From the NCBI RefSeq assembly GCF_039545135.1, contig NZ_BAABRU010000007.1, positions 288,415 to 352,414 of the forward strand: 64,000 nucleotides of DNA, in the 5' to 3' direction. The notes beneath the pieces were generated by a model. That model did no database searches, had not been told where the DNA came from, and saw only the letters and a program-made list of their open reading frames with translations. Source of the DNA: Herpetosiphon gulosus (GTDB lineage Bacteria; Chloroflexota; Chloroflexia; Chloroflexales; Herpetosiphonaceae). Numbering within the stretch: the first letter of the stretch is position 1; each line of letters starts with the position of its first letter. The position numbers and the translations under genes are program-made. Positions 33,852 through 41,901 of the stretch are shown here, piece after piece.

Positions 33852-35402
33852 ATGACGACTACAGCAGAAAAAATCGCTGAGTTGCGGCGACGGCGTGAAC
33901 AAGCAGCAACCACCGATCCCAAAGCCGCCGAAAAGCAACATGCTCGTGGCAAATTGACCGCCCGTGAGCGGATCGAACGATTGCTTGATCCCGATTCGTT
34001 TGTCGAACTCGATGCCTTGGCCGTGCATCGCTCAACCGCTTTCGGCTTAGAGCACAAACGGATTCTTGGCGATGGCGTAATTACTGGCCATGGCACGATT
34101 GATGGTCGCCAAGTTTGTGTGTTTTCGCAAGATTTCACTGTGCTTGGTGGTTCGTTGGGCGAAGTATTTGCCGAAAAAATCGTCAAGGTGATGGATTTGG
34201 CGATGCGCATGGGCGTGCCGCTGATTGGTATCAACGACAGCGGCGGCGCTCGTATCCAAGAGGGTGTGGTGGCACTGGGAGGTTACGCCGAAATTTTCTA
34301 TCGCAATGTCGTGGCTTCGGGCGTAATTCCCCAACTTTCGATTATTGCCGGGCCATGTGCTGGCGGCGCGGTCTATTCACCTGCCATGACCGACTTCATT
34401 TTGATGGTCAAAGGCACATCGCAAATGTTTATCACTGGGCCAGATGTGATTAAAACCGTAACTGGCGAGGAAGTGACCCAAGAGCAATTGGGTGGTGCGA
34501 TGACTCACAACAGTAAATCGGGCGTAGCACATTTTGCTGCTGATGATGAGGAAGAATGTTTCGAGCAATTACGCACGTTACTTTCCTTCTTGCCGCTCAA
34601 TAATATGGATGATGCGCCGATCATCGAGCCAACCGACGATCCCAACCGTATGGATGATACCCTGCAAAGCATTATTCCCGATCAGCCCAAAAAGCCCTAC
34701 GATATGAAAGCCGTGATCGAATTGATCGTTGATGATGGCTTTTTCTTCGAAGTTCAGCCGCACTATGCTCCTAACTTGGTGATTGGTTTTGCGCGGCTTG
34801 ATGGCATGCCGGTGGGCATCGTTGGCAATCAGCCTGCTGCCTTAGCTGGAACCTTGGATATTGATTCATCGGTTAAGGGTGCACGTTTTGTGCGCTTCTG
34901 CGATGCTTTCAATATTCCCTTGATCACCTTTGTTGATGTACCAGGCTTCTTGCCCGGCACGCATCAGGAGTATGGCGGGATTATTCGCCATGGCGCAAAA
35001 CTGTTATATGCCTATTGCGAAGCAACCGTGCCCAAACTGACCGTGATCACGCGCAAGGCCTATGGCGGAGCCTACGACGTGATGGCCTCGAAGCATATTC
35101 GCGCCGATTTCAACTTTGCTTGGCCAACCGCCGAAATCGCCGTGATGGGCGCAAGCGGCGCGGTTTCGATCATCTTCCGCAAAGAAATTGCTGAATCGGC
35201 TGATCCTGTGGCAACCAACGCTGAACTAATCCACAATTATGAAGAGCGTTTTGCTAACCCCTATATTGCTGCTGAACGTGGCTATATTGATTCGGTGATC
35301 GAGCCACGCGAAACCCGTCCAGCCTTGATCAAAGCGCTGCATTTGTCGCGTACCAAACGCCAAAGCCTGCCGCCACGCAAACATGGCAATATGCCGTTGT
35401 AA
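33852..35402 (+). CDS. Acyl-CoA carboxylase carboxyltransferase beta subunit (propionyl/methylmalonyl-CoA type)
   Basis: 516-residue biotin-dependent carboxyltransferase that moves CO2 from carboxybiotin to an acyl-CoA, probably propionyl-CoA or acetyl-CoA. Visible: [24 protein letters not shown], the oxyanion-hole Gly pairs in [12 protein letters not shown] and [28 protein letters not shown], then [29 protein letters not shown] (in parts) and [17 protein letters not shown] at 33852 is best spaced behind GGGAGA; other in-frame starts lie at 33837 (GTG) and 33846. The biotin carboxylase/carrier subunit is not in the window. Family firm, substrate inferred. Confidence 0.93.
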   Translation: MTTTAEKIAELRRRREQAATTDPKAAEKQHARGKLTARERIERLLDPDSFVELDALAVHRSTAFGLEHKRILGDGVITGHGTIDGRQVCVFSQDFTVLGGSLGEVFAEKIVKVMDLAMRMGVPLIGINDSGGARIQEGVVALGGYAEIFYRNVVASGVIPQLSIIAGPCAGGAVYSPAMTDFILMVKGTSQMFITGPDVIKTVTGEEVTQEQLGGAMTHNSKSGVAHFAADDEEECFEQLRTLLSFLPLNNMDDAPIIEPTDDPNRMDDTLQSIIPDQPKKPYDMKAVIELIVDDGFFFEVQPHYAPNLVIGFARLDGMPVGIVGNQPAALAGTLDIDSSVKGARFVRFCDAFNIPLITFVDVPGFLPGTHQEYGGIIRHGAKLLYAYCEATVPKLTVITRKAYGGAYDVMASKHIRADFNFAWPTAEIAVMGASGAVSIIFRKEIAESADPVATNAELIHNYEERFANPYIAAERGYIDSVIEPRETRPALIKALHLSRTKRQSLPPRKHGNMPL

Positions 35403-35677
35403 TCGAGGGGTCAGGGGCTAGGGATCAGGGGTCAGGTTTCGGCTTTAACCACGAAGAGCACAAAGGACACGAACATAACGCTTTGTGTCCTTTGTGGTTT
35501 TAATGTTTTAGCCACAAATTCCACCAACAATATTCCGATAGCCCAGAACCCAGAGCCAAAAGCCCACTCCTCTCTAGCTCCTGATCCCTGAATCCTGATC
35601 CCTATGTTCTATGCTCCAGGTTCTATGTTCTCAACTTCATCCCTCATAATTCATCCTTTATCCTTCACTTTCCCTTC
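35403..35677. repeat. Intergenic region of family-3 repeat words
   Basis: Holds GGGGTCAGGGGCTAGGGATCAGG (as near 5826), AACCACGAAGAGCACAAAGGACACGAAC with its inverse TTTGTGTCCTTTGTGGTTTT (a dyad of about 18 bp at 35448-35500), then CTGATCCCTGAATCCTGATCCCTATG, TTCTATGCTCC, GGTTCTATGTTC and TTCATCCCTCATAATTCATCC. Non-coding. The mixture is the same as at 5790-6083 and 21151-21300. Confidence 0.6.
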
Positions 35678-35721
35678 TTGACATTTCATGAATCACTAGT
35701 ATATTTATGACTAATAAGTCA
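35678..35721 (+). promoter_or_regulatory. Promoter and inverted-repeat operator of the tetR gene
   Basis: TTGACA (35678-35683), 16-bp spacer, TATATT (35700-35705). Directly after, at the expected transcription start, lies TGACT-AATA-AGTCA (35708-35721), a perfect 5-bp inverted repeat that extends imperfectly to TTATGACT...AGTCAATAA. Its position suggests autorepression by the TetR protein encoded next. Confidence 0.65.
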
Positions 35722-35772
35722 ATAAAATACTGATGAGTCTAAATGCACATCAGTAGAACGAGCAGGCAATCT

Positions 35773-36429
35773 ATGGCAGCGAATCAACCAAGCGATCATT
35801 CTAGTCCGGTGGTACGTCCGTTGAAAGAACGCCAGCGTGAGCAACGCGAGGCCATGATTTTGGCCGCAGCCCACGCTGTGTTCATTGCCAAGGGCTATCA
35901 CGACGCTTCGATTGACGAGATTGCAGGCCAAGTTGGCATCTCCAAAGGCGCGATCTATCAACATTTTGCCAGTAAAGAGGATTTAGTTGAGGCCTTGATC
36001 GCCCAACAGATCAGCGATTTTCTCGGCATTTTGGATCGCCTACTTACAGAAACAACCTCGGTTTGCACTCGGCTTGAACATATTCTGAGCCACGCTTATG
36101 GTGGCTTGCAGGGTAAACACAGCGGTGTGCTACTCGAATTGCACCATCGAATCGGCTTGCCCAATGCTGTGATTGAAAAACGTCCTCAGCTTCAATCGCG
36201 AGTTGAACAAGCTATGAGCCGCCTCAGTCGCTTATTTGATGAGGGCAAAGCGACTGGCGAACTCAATCCATCCATTCCAACGCCAATTATGGTGGCCACC
36301 TTTATTGGTTTGTTGTCGTTGCGTGGTTACGAGCAATTAATCGCGAGCGCCCAATTCAGCCCTGCCGACTTGATTCCCCATATTAGCCAGATCTTCTTGC
36401 GCGGCATTGTCGCACCAACTGGAAGTTAA
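35773..36429 (+). CDS. TetR-family transcriptional regulator
   Basis: 218-residue repressor. HTH at about residues 25-65: QREAMILAAAHAVFIAKGYHDASIDEIAGQVGISKGAIYQHFASKEDL (in parts: AHAVFIAKGY, GISKGAIYQHF), followed by a helical ligand domain ending in HISQIFLRGI. ATG at 35773 has AGCAGG seven bases upstream; an earlier ATG at 35743 would add ten residues with a weaker site. Precedes a cytochrome P450 by 24 bp and an SDR after that, so it probably controls a small oxidative operon. Ligand unknown. Confidence 0.9.
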   Translation: MAANQPSDHSSPVVRPLKERQREQREAMILAAAHAVFIAKGYHDASIDEIAGQVGISKGAIYQHFASKEDLVEALIAQQISDFLGILDRLLTETTSVCTRLEHILSHAYGGLQGKHSGVLLELHHRIGLPNAVIEKRPQLQSRVEQAMSRLSRLFDEGKATGELNPSIPTPIMVATFIGLLSLRGYEQLIASAQFSPADLIPHISQIFLRGIVAPTGS

Positions 36430-36453
36430 TTGATAGCAAGGAATCATAGAACC

Positions 36454-37692
36454 ATGACACAATCACAAGCGCACATAGATGCCGATGATCCAACGGCGCA
36501 AATTTTTCAGCCCAGCGCGATTGAAAATCCCTATCCATTGTTTGCCCAAATGCGGGCCAAAGCGGCGGTATTGGCGGTTCCTTCGCCCTATGAATTTGTC
36601 AAAGCCGATGCTTGGCTAGTAACCCGCTATGCCGAAGCAGTCCAAGTATTAAAGGATAGCCGCTTCACGGTCGATGCGACGATACTCAACCCTGAGGCTG
36701 GCGTATTTGGCCAAACTGCCTCGGAAGGAGCCGAAGATCGCAGCTTCTTGGGCGCGAAATCGATGGTTAGCGCCGATGGAGCCGAGCATTCGCGCTTACG
36801 CAGTTTGGTTGCCAAAGCCTTTACCCCGCGCTATATCGAACAGCTTCGCCCACGCATCCAAGAGCTTGCCGACGAATTGCTCGATCAGGTGCAGGCTCAA
36901 GGCGCGATGGATTTGGTGAAGGATTATGCTTATCCTTTGCCAATTAATGTAATCTCCGAAATGCTAGGCGTACCAGCTCATGAACGCGACCAAATGCGCC
37001 AGTGGTCGGACGCATTGACCAGCCATAGCCCCGAAAGCCAAGGCCAATTGCGCGATTTTGCTATGTATGTGCAAAAACTGATCGCTGATAAACGCCACAA
37101 TCCCCAAGCCGATCTGATTAGCAAGTTGGTCGAGTTGGAAGCCACAGGCGATGCCCTCAGCGAATCAGAATTATTGGCAACCGCAGGCTTGTTAATTTTT
37201 GCAGGCCACGAAACCACCTCGAATTTAATTAGCATTGGCTCGTTGATGTTGCTTGATCATCCTGAGCAACGCGCCCGCTTGCAAGCCGACGCAAGTCTTA
37301 TTCCAACAGCCGTCGAAGAATTATTGCGTTTCAATGGGCCGATCTTCAGCCCCGCCCCGCGCTTTGCACTCGAAGATCTGGAGATCGCAGGCCAGCCGAT
37401 CCGTCGTGGTGATTTGGTGCTAGTAGCGCTCGGCTCGGCCAACCACGATCAAAGCGTTTTCAATGATCCTGAATCGTTGGATGTGGCGCGTGAAATTAGT
37501 CGCCAACTCGCCTTTGGCCATGGCGTGCACTTCTGTTTGGGTGCGCCACTCGCTCGCTTAGAAGGCGAAATCGCTTTCAGCAGCTTATTGAAGCGCATTC
37601 CCAACTTGCAACTAGCCGTGCCACGCGAACAAATTAAATGGCGCGATAACCTAAATTTACGGGGTCTCAAAGCCCTACCGGTGATCTTCTAG
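36454..37692 (+). CDS. Bacterial cytochrome P450
   Basis: Soluble class I P450 of 412 residues. Oxygen-activation motif AGHETTS in helix I (250-256), the K-helix E-x-x-R in VEELLRF, and the haem loop FGHGVHFCLGAPLARLE with Cys361 as haem ligand. Also typical are SADGAEHSRLRSLVAKAFTPR and ANHDQSVFNDPESLD. Needs a ferredoxin and reductase, which are not in the window. ATG at 36454 has AAGGA upstream. Between tetR and an SDR gene; the pair suggests hydroxylation followed by alcohol oxidation of some small molecule. Substrate unknown. Confidence 0.94.
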   Translation: MTQSQAHIDADDPTAQIFQPSAIENPYPLFAQMRAKAAVLAVPSPYEFVKADAWLVTRYAEAVQVLKDSRFTVDATILNPEAGVFGQTASEGAEDRSFLGAKSMVSADGAEHSRLRSLVAKAFTPRYIEQLRPRIQELADELLDQVQAQGAMDLVKDYAYPLPINVISEMLGVPAHERDQMRQWSDALTSHSPESQGQLRDFAMYVQKLIADKRHNPQADLISKLVELEATGDALSESELLATAGLLIFAGHETTSNLISIGSLMLLDHPEQRARLQADASLIPTAVEELLRFNGPIFSPAPRFALEDLEIAGQPIRRGDLVLVALGSANHDQSVFNDPESLDVAREISRQLAFGHGVHFCLGAPLARLEGEIAFSSLLKRIPNLQLAVPREQIKWRDNLNLRGLKALPVIF

Positions 37693-37738
37693 ATCACTGT
37701 TTCGATCAACCATTCATTCTTATCACAGGAGTCGATCG

Positions 37739-38503
37739 ATGCGTTTACACGACAACGTTGTCATCATTACCGGAGCCGCCTCAGGTATGGGACTTGCGAT
37801 GGCTACCCGCTTCGCAGCCGAAGGAGCCAAATTAGTGCTTGGCGATTGGAATGCTCAGCGGCTCGAAGCAGCGGTTGCCACGATTCAGGCCAGCGGAGCA
37901 GCGGTGGTTGGTTCACAGGGAAACATTGCCGATCACGCGACTGCCGAAGCCTTAGTTGATTTAGCCATCAGTACCTACGGCCATCTCGATGTACTTTGCA
38001 ACAACGCCGGGGTGATGGATTCGATGCAAGGAGTTGCCGAGGTTTCTGATGATATGTGGCGGCGGGTTTTGGGAATCAACCTCGAAGGCCCGATGTTCAC
38101 CAGTCGGCGGGCACTCAAATTTATGTTGGAGCGTGGTAGTGGCGTGATTGTCAACGTCGCTTCGACGGCGGGAATTCATGGTGGTGCTGCTGGTGCAGCC
38201 TACACCGCCTCGAAACATGGCTTGGTTGGGCTAACGCGTAACACCGCATGGATTTACGCCAAACGCAACATTCGTTGTAACGCGATTTGCCCAGGCGGTA
38301 CGATCACTAACATCGTTGAATCGATGGATCGCACAGCGATTGCGCCAGCCGATGCAGCGCGGGTTGGCGAATTTACTGCGTTGGCTCCAGCCTACCTCGA
38401 ACCTGCGGATATTGCCAATTTGGCCTTGTTCTTGGCTTCGGATGAGTCGCGGCATATCAACGGAGCGATTATTCCAGCTGATGCTGGCTGGGCTGCGGTT
38501 TAG
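37739..38503 (+). CDS. Short-chain dehydrogenase/reductase
   Basis: 254-residue NAD(P)-dependent enzyme with TGAASGMG (12-19), NNAGVMD, catalytic Ser in VASTAGI, YTASKHGLVGLTRNTAW (Tyr and Lys), and ICPGGTITNIV. C-terminus NGAIIPADAGWAAV is standard for the classical family. AGGAG lies eight bases before the ATG. It is 46 bp after the P450 gene on the same strand, probably the third gene of the tetR-P450-SDR unit. Confidence 0.92.
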   Translation: MRLHDNVVIITGAASGMGLAMATRFAAEGAKLVLGDWNAQRLEAAVATIQASGAAVVGSQGNIADHATAEALVDLAISTYGHLDVLCNNAGVMDSMQGVAEVSDDMWRRVLGINLEGPMFTSRRALKFMLERGSGVIVNVASTAGIHGGAAGAAYTASKHGLVGLTRNTAWIYAKRNIRCNAICPGGTITNIVESMDRTAIAPADAARVGEFTALAPAYLEPADIANLALFLASDESRHINGAIIPADAGWAAV

Positions 38504-38603
38504 AATTGTGGCTTCAGGCCCAACTCTGCTCGCAGGGCGGGTTGGCGCTTCCGTAATCCATAAGCGCACTTCAGTAGACGTTTGGTTGCTGCAAAAATTA
38601 AAT

Positions 38604-38653
38604 AAAAAGGTCAAGCCCGTAGTGCCGAGTAGGGGCAGCACTGCGGGCTTGAC
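38604..38653 (-). terminator. Terminator of the hpd transcript
   Basis: GTCAAGCCCG (38610-38619) and CGGGCTTGAC (38644-38653) form a 10-bp stem, extended by AGTGC/GCACT past a bulge. On the minus strand it is followed by CTTTTT. Lies 13 bp past the hpd stop; it may also stop the SDR transcript from the other side. Confidence 0.8.
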
Positions 38654-38665
38654 GCTGGCGATTAA

Positions 38666-39787
38666 TTACAAATTGCCACGTTTGGCTTGTTCGCGTTCAA
38701 TCGCTTCAAATAGGGCTTTGAAATTTCCAGCACCAAAGCCACGGCTGCCTTTGCGTTGAATGATCTCGTAGAACACGGTTGGCCGATCGCCAACTGGTTT
38801 GGTAAAGATTTGCAAGAGGTAGCCTTCATCGTCACGATCGACCAAAATCCCCAATTGTTGCAGGGTATTGTAGTCTTCGTCGATATGACCAACCCGACCA
38901 GCCAAGGCCGAGTAGTAGGTATCCGGCGTGCGCAAAAATTCCACGCCATTATCGCGCAGTTGTTGCACGGTTTTGATGATGTCAGGCGTAATCAAGGCAA
39001 TATGTTGAGCACCTGGGCCACGGTAATAATCGAGATATTCGTCGATTTGCGATTTTTTGCGGCCTTCAGCTGGCTCATTGATTGGGAATTTGATCCGACC
39101 TGTGCCGTTTTGCACGACTTTCGACATCAAAGCGCTATATTCGGTTGAAATATCATCATCGGTAAATTGTTGTAATTGGCTAAAGCCTAGGATGCGGGCA
39201 TAGAAATTAACCCATTCATCCATCTTGCCCAGCTCAACATTACCCACAATATGATCAACTGCGGCCAAACCGGTTGGCTCAGCTTTGACGGGATTTTTTA
39301 CTTTGTTATAGCCTGGCATAAACGTACCAGTATAGCCGTCGCGCTCAACAAAGGTATGCACCGTATCGCCATAAGTACGAATAGTCGCTTTGACCACTTT
39401 GCCCCACTTGCTTTCCAGCACGGTTGGCTCAAGTACAGCCGTTGCACCGCGAGCAAGCGCAGCCTCAAAAGCAGCAGTGGCGTTTTCAACTTCAAGCGCA
39501 ATATCCTTGACCCCATCGCCATGCAATTTCACATGCTCAGCAATCGGCGAATCCGGATTAAGTGCCCCAGTCAATACCAAGCGGATGTTGCGCTGTTGCA
39601 TCACAAACGAGACGCGGTCGCGCGTGCCAGTTTCCAAGCCAGCATAGGCAACTGGCGTAAAACCAAAGGCCGTCCGATAGTAGTGAGCCGCTTGGCGGGC
39701 ATTACCAACATACATTTCGACATAATCGATGCCACGTAATGCTAAAGGATCATGGGCATTCGTGGTTTCTTGTTCTGCCATCGTCAT
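38666..39787 (-). CDS. hpd: 4-hydroxyphenylpyruvate dioxygenase
   Basis: Iron enzyme converting 4-hydroxyphenylpyruvate to homogentisate in tyrosine breakdown. 373 residues with two VOC modules. Iron ligands: His in AAVDHIVGNV, His in GAQHIALIT and Glu in FYEIIQRKG. The C-terminal helix RGFGAGNFKALFEAIEREQ is characteristic of HPPD rather than hydroxymandelate synthase. AAGGAGG six bases before the ATG. Preceded at 34 bp by a TrmB-type regulator on the same strand; followed by a strong terminator. Homogentisate dioxygenase is not in the window. Confidence 0.95.
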   Translation of the reverse strand: MTMAEQETTNAHDPLALRGIDYVEMYVGNARQAAHYYRTAFGFTPVAYAGLETGTRDRVSFVMQQRNIRLVLTGALNPDSPIAEHVKLHGDGVKDIALEVENATAAFEAALARGATAVLEPTVLESKWGKVVKATIRTYGDTVHTFVERDGYTGTFMPGYNKVKNPVKAEPTGLAAVDHIVGNVELGKMDEWVNFYARILGFSQLQQFTDDDISTEYSALMSKVVQNGTGRIKFPINEPAEGRKKSQIDEYLDYYRGPGAQHIALITPDIIKTVQQLRDNGVEFLRTPDTYYSALAGRVGHIDEDYNTLQQLGILVDRDDEGYLLQIFTKPVGDRPTVFYEIIQRKGSRGFGAGNFKALFEAIEREQAKRGNL

Positions 39788-39821
39788 TGATAGCCTCCTT
39801 TTGATGAAAACGCCGCAACGA

Positions 39822-40631
39822 TTAATCGCTATAGGGCTGAGCTTGCGCCCAGAATGCCTCGAACGCGACCCGTAAGGTTTGCGCTAGCGATGGATGATTC
39901 ATACATAACGCGGTGATTGAAGGCCGCCCCGTGATGGGATCTTGCAATGATAGCAAGGCCACCCGACCATCAAACAAATTCATTTTGATTGGCAGTTGTG
40001 GCACAAAGCGCAACTCTTGGCCTAAACTGCGAAACTGCGCCAACACTGGCCGCAATTGGGCATCTTCCAAGGCGCTTAGTTCATATAAAGCTCGATACTG
40101 CACGCCGCGCGAGCGTGGTTCGCGAACTTCAGCCACATTTTCTTCGAGGCTCGAGACTAACGGGCGTTTGAAACAGGCTAAAATTTCATGTTCAGCTTGT
40201 TGGGCCAACGTCCAAGCCCGAGCACTAATCTGGCGTGGGTCGAGCAAAACATCGATGTAATCCAACGGATTATCTTCGTTGCTGCCTTCGGTATAGATTG
40301 GCTGCATCGTGGCAACAAGGCCTTGAGCAATCGTCTGAGCTTCGCTTAATTCGCGTTCCATCACACTGCGCCGTTCGGCTAAGAGTGCAGGCAAGGCTTG
40401 TTCAGGCGCGACCGCCACAAAAGTACGCCGTGGCCCCATGCGTTCATGAGCCAAACCTTTGCTAGCCAACGATTGCAACACATCGTAGATCCGCTGGCGC
40501 GGAATGCTGGTATGGGTTGCTAGTTGCGCCGCCGAAAACGATTGCCGACCGAGTAGCCCCAAATAGGCGGTTGCCTCGTAGCGACTTAAGCCTAAATCGC
40601 TCAGTTGATCAATCAAAGATTCATCGTGCAT
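39822..40631 (-). CDS. TrmB-type (sugar-specific family) transcriptional regulator
   Basis: 269-residue regulator with an N-terminal winged helix: LSRYEATAYLGLLGRQSFSAAQLATHTSIPRQRIYDVLQSLASKGL (in parts: YEATAYLGLL, IPRQRIYDVLQSL). A coiled segment (about 85-115) follows, then an effector domain (YIDVLLDPRQISARAWTLAQQAEHEIL). ATG at 40631 is chosen because the promoter at 40658-40686 puts the transcript start near 40651; a GTG at 40643 would leave almost no leader. First gene of an operon with hpd, so it likely responds to tyrosine or a catabolite rather than to a sugar. An inverted repeat overlaps its own promoter. Confidence 0.87.
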   Translation of the reverse strand: MHDESLIDQLSDLGLSRYEATAYLGLLGRQSFSAAQLATHTSIPRQRIYDVLQSLASKGLAHERMGPRRTFVAVAPEQALPALLAERRSVMERELSEAQTIAQGLVATMQPIYTEGSNEDNPLDYIDVLLDPRQISARAWTLAQQAEHEILACFKRPLVSSLEENVAEVREPRSRGVQYRALYELSALEDAQLRPVLAQFRSLGQELRFVPQLPIKMNLFDGRVALLSLQDPITGRPSITALCMNHPSLAQTLRVAFEAFWAQAQPYSD

Positions 40632-40637
40632 TGGTGT

Positions 40638-40686
40638 CACCACTGCCTAGTGGTGCTATTGTAGCGAGTTGTCGAATGCTTGTCAA
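40638..40686 (-). promoter_or_regulatory. Promoter and operator of the trmB-hpd unit
   Basis: On the minus strand TTGACA (40681-40686), a 17-bp spacer and TACAAT (40658-40663): a near-consensus promoter. CACCACT-GCCT-AGTGGTG (40638-40655), a perfect 7-bp inverted repeat, covers the transcription start site and the beginning of the message. This is the layout of an autorepressor. Confidence 0.75.
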
Positions 40687-40848
40687 TCATGCGATCAAAG
40701 GCCACGCGCAGCACCGAAATCGAATATATTCCGTTAATGTGTCCGATCAAAAATGGGAGCGTTACCAAAACTAGCTGTAGCTTTAGCTTGCGAAGCCAAA
40801 TTGTACTACGAAGTAGCCGCCACAGTTAAAATCAATTAATCTGCTAGA

Positions 40849-40877
40849 TTGCCTGTTGGTATCTTTTTTGCTATAGT
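40849..40877 (+). promoter_or_regulatory. Sigma-70 promoter of the small lipoprotein gene
   Basis: TTGCCT (40849-40854), 17-bp spacer, TATAGT (40872-40877), 41 bp before the ATG at 40919. Confidence 0.55.
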
Positions 40878-40918
40878 GGCGGGTAATTTCTAAAAACTTG
40901 GTTAATTGAGGCAGGCAT

Positions 40919-41413
40919 ATGCGTACATTTGTGGTCTATTTATTACTTATTGGGCTAGTCGGTTGTGGTCAGCCCGACCAAGTTGCGACTACTCAACCAA
41001 CCTTGGGGCTAATTCTGAGCAATCCAACTGCCACGCCCTTGGCAATCAGCCCAAGTGCGGCTCCTGCCAGCGGTGCAGTTAATCCAACTCAAATAGTGGC
41101 TAGCACGCCAAGCATTGCCGCCGACGATTGGCAAAGCCAATATCGAGCCTGGATTGAAGAAGCCCGCCAGACCCATCCTTATAGTGAAAGCACTGAGCTT
41201 ATGTGGAATGTGATGATCTGCGAATCGAGCGGCAATCCCACGATTCAAGGCCCAGGCGAACTGATTGGATTATTTCAATATCAGCCAAGCACTTGGGCTG
41301 GAGCCTGGAACCCCTATCGTGATCAACCAATTACTGATGCCCGTGCCCAGATTTTCGCCACTGCCAAAGCTTGGCACGATGGCAACCAACAATGGTGGGG
41401 CGTGTGTCTCTAG
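40919..41413 (+). CDS. Small lipoprotein with a lysozyme/transglycosylase-like domain
   Basis: 164-residue exported lipoprotein. The signal peptide has lipobox LVGC (Cys16), followed by a Thr/Ser/Pro-rich linker to about residue 65, then a compact domain: ELMWNVMICESSGNP, GLFQYQPSTWAGAWNPYRD, DARAQIFATAKAWHDG, QQWWGVC. The Glu of ICESSGNP lies where lysozyme-like transglycosylases have the catalytic Glu (E-S-S/G-x-N/P). It probably trims peptidoglycan at the cell surface. Its stop overlaps the convergent receiver gene stop by four bases (CTAG). Confidence 0.75.
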   Translation: MRTFVVYLLLIGLVGCGQPDQVATTQPTLGLILSNPTATPLAISPSAAPASGAVNPTQIVASTPSIAADDWQSQYRAWIEEARQTHPYSESTELMWNVMICESSGNPTIQGPGELIGLFQYQPSTWAGAWNPYRDQPITDARAQIFATAKAWHDGNQQWWGVCL

Positions 41414-41769
41414 TTCTGCATCATTGTTTCAATCGTGTCAAATAGAATATCCAAGGTAAAGGGTTTAAACAAAAATTGCCCATACAACTGGGTCTGATCA
41501 CGGCAATCAACAGCGCTCATAAAGACAAATGGCGGCGAGGTTGCGCCAAATTCGCGCTGCACCAATTCGGCCATTTTGATCCCATCCATAAACGGCATCA
41601 TCACATCGGTCAATACTAAGGCTGGCTGAATGCGCTGGGCCAATTCGAGGCCACGCCGCCCATCATAAGCCACATCGACCGTGTAACCTTCATCTCGCAG
41701 CGCATCGGCGATCATGTCTGCGATTGAATCTTCATCATCAACGATTAATATATGTTTTCCAGCAACCAC
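41410..41769 (-). CDS. Stand-alone response regulator receiver domain
   Basis: 119-residue CheY-like protein with no output domain. Acidic pocket Asp11-Asp12 (ILIVDDED), phospho-acceptor Asp55 (LVLTDVMMP), Ser85 in FVFMSA and Lys102 in LFKPF. GTG at 41769 is favoured, with GGAG seven bases upstream; an ATG at 41799 has no ribosome site. It follows the histidine kinase gene by about 130 bp on the same strand and is its likely partner. It must pass its signal by protein contact. Confidence 0.9.
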   Translation of the reverse strand: MVAGKHILIVDDEDSIADMIADALRDEGYTVDVAYDGRRGLELAQRIQPALVLTDVMMPFMDGIKMAELVQREFGATSPPFVFMSAVDCRDQTQLYGQFLFKPFTLDILFDTIETMMQN

Positions 41770-41901
41770 ACAAAGACTCCTTTTATCGCCGTGAGACATT
41801 GCAACGCCAATGATCGCTGATCATTAGCGTTTGCTCCTCGGAACACTTTAAATGCATAAACCAGACCACGTAGCAAGATCTAGGCCAATAGGCGGTGAGC
41901 G

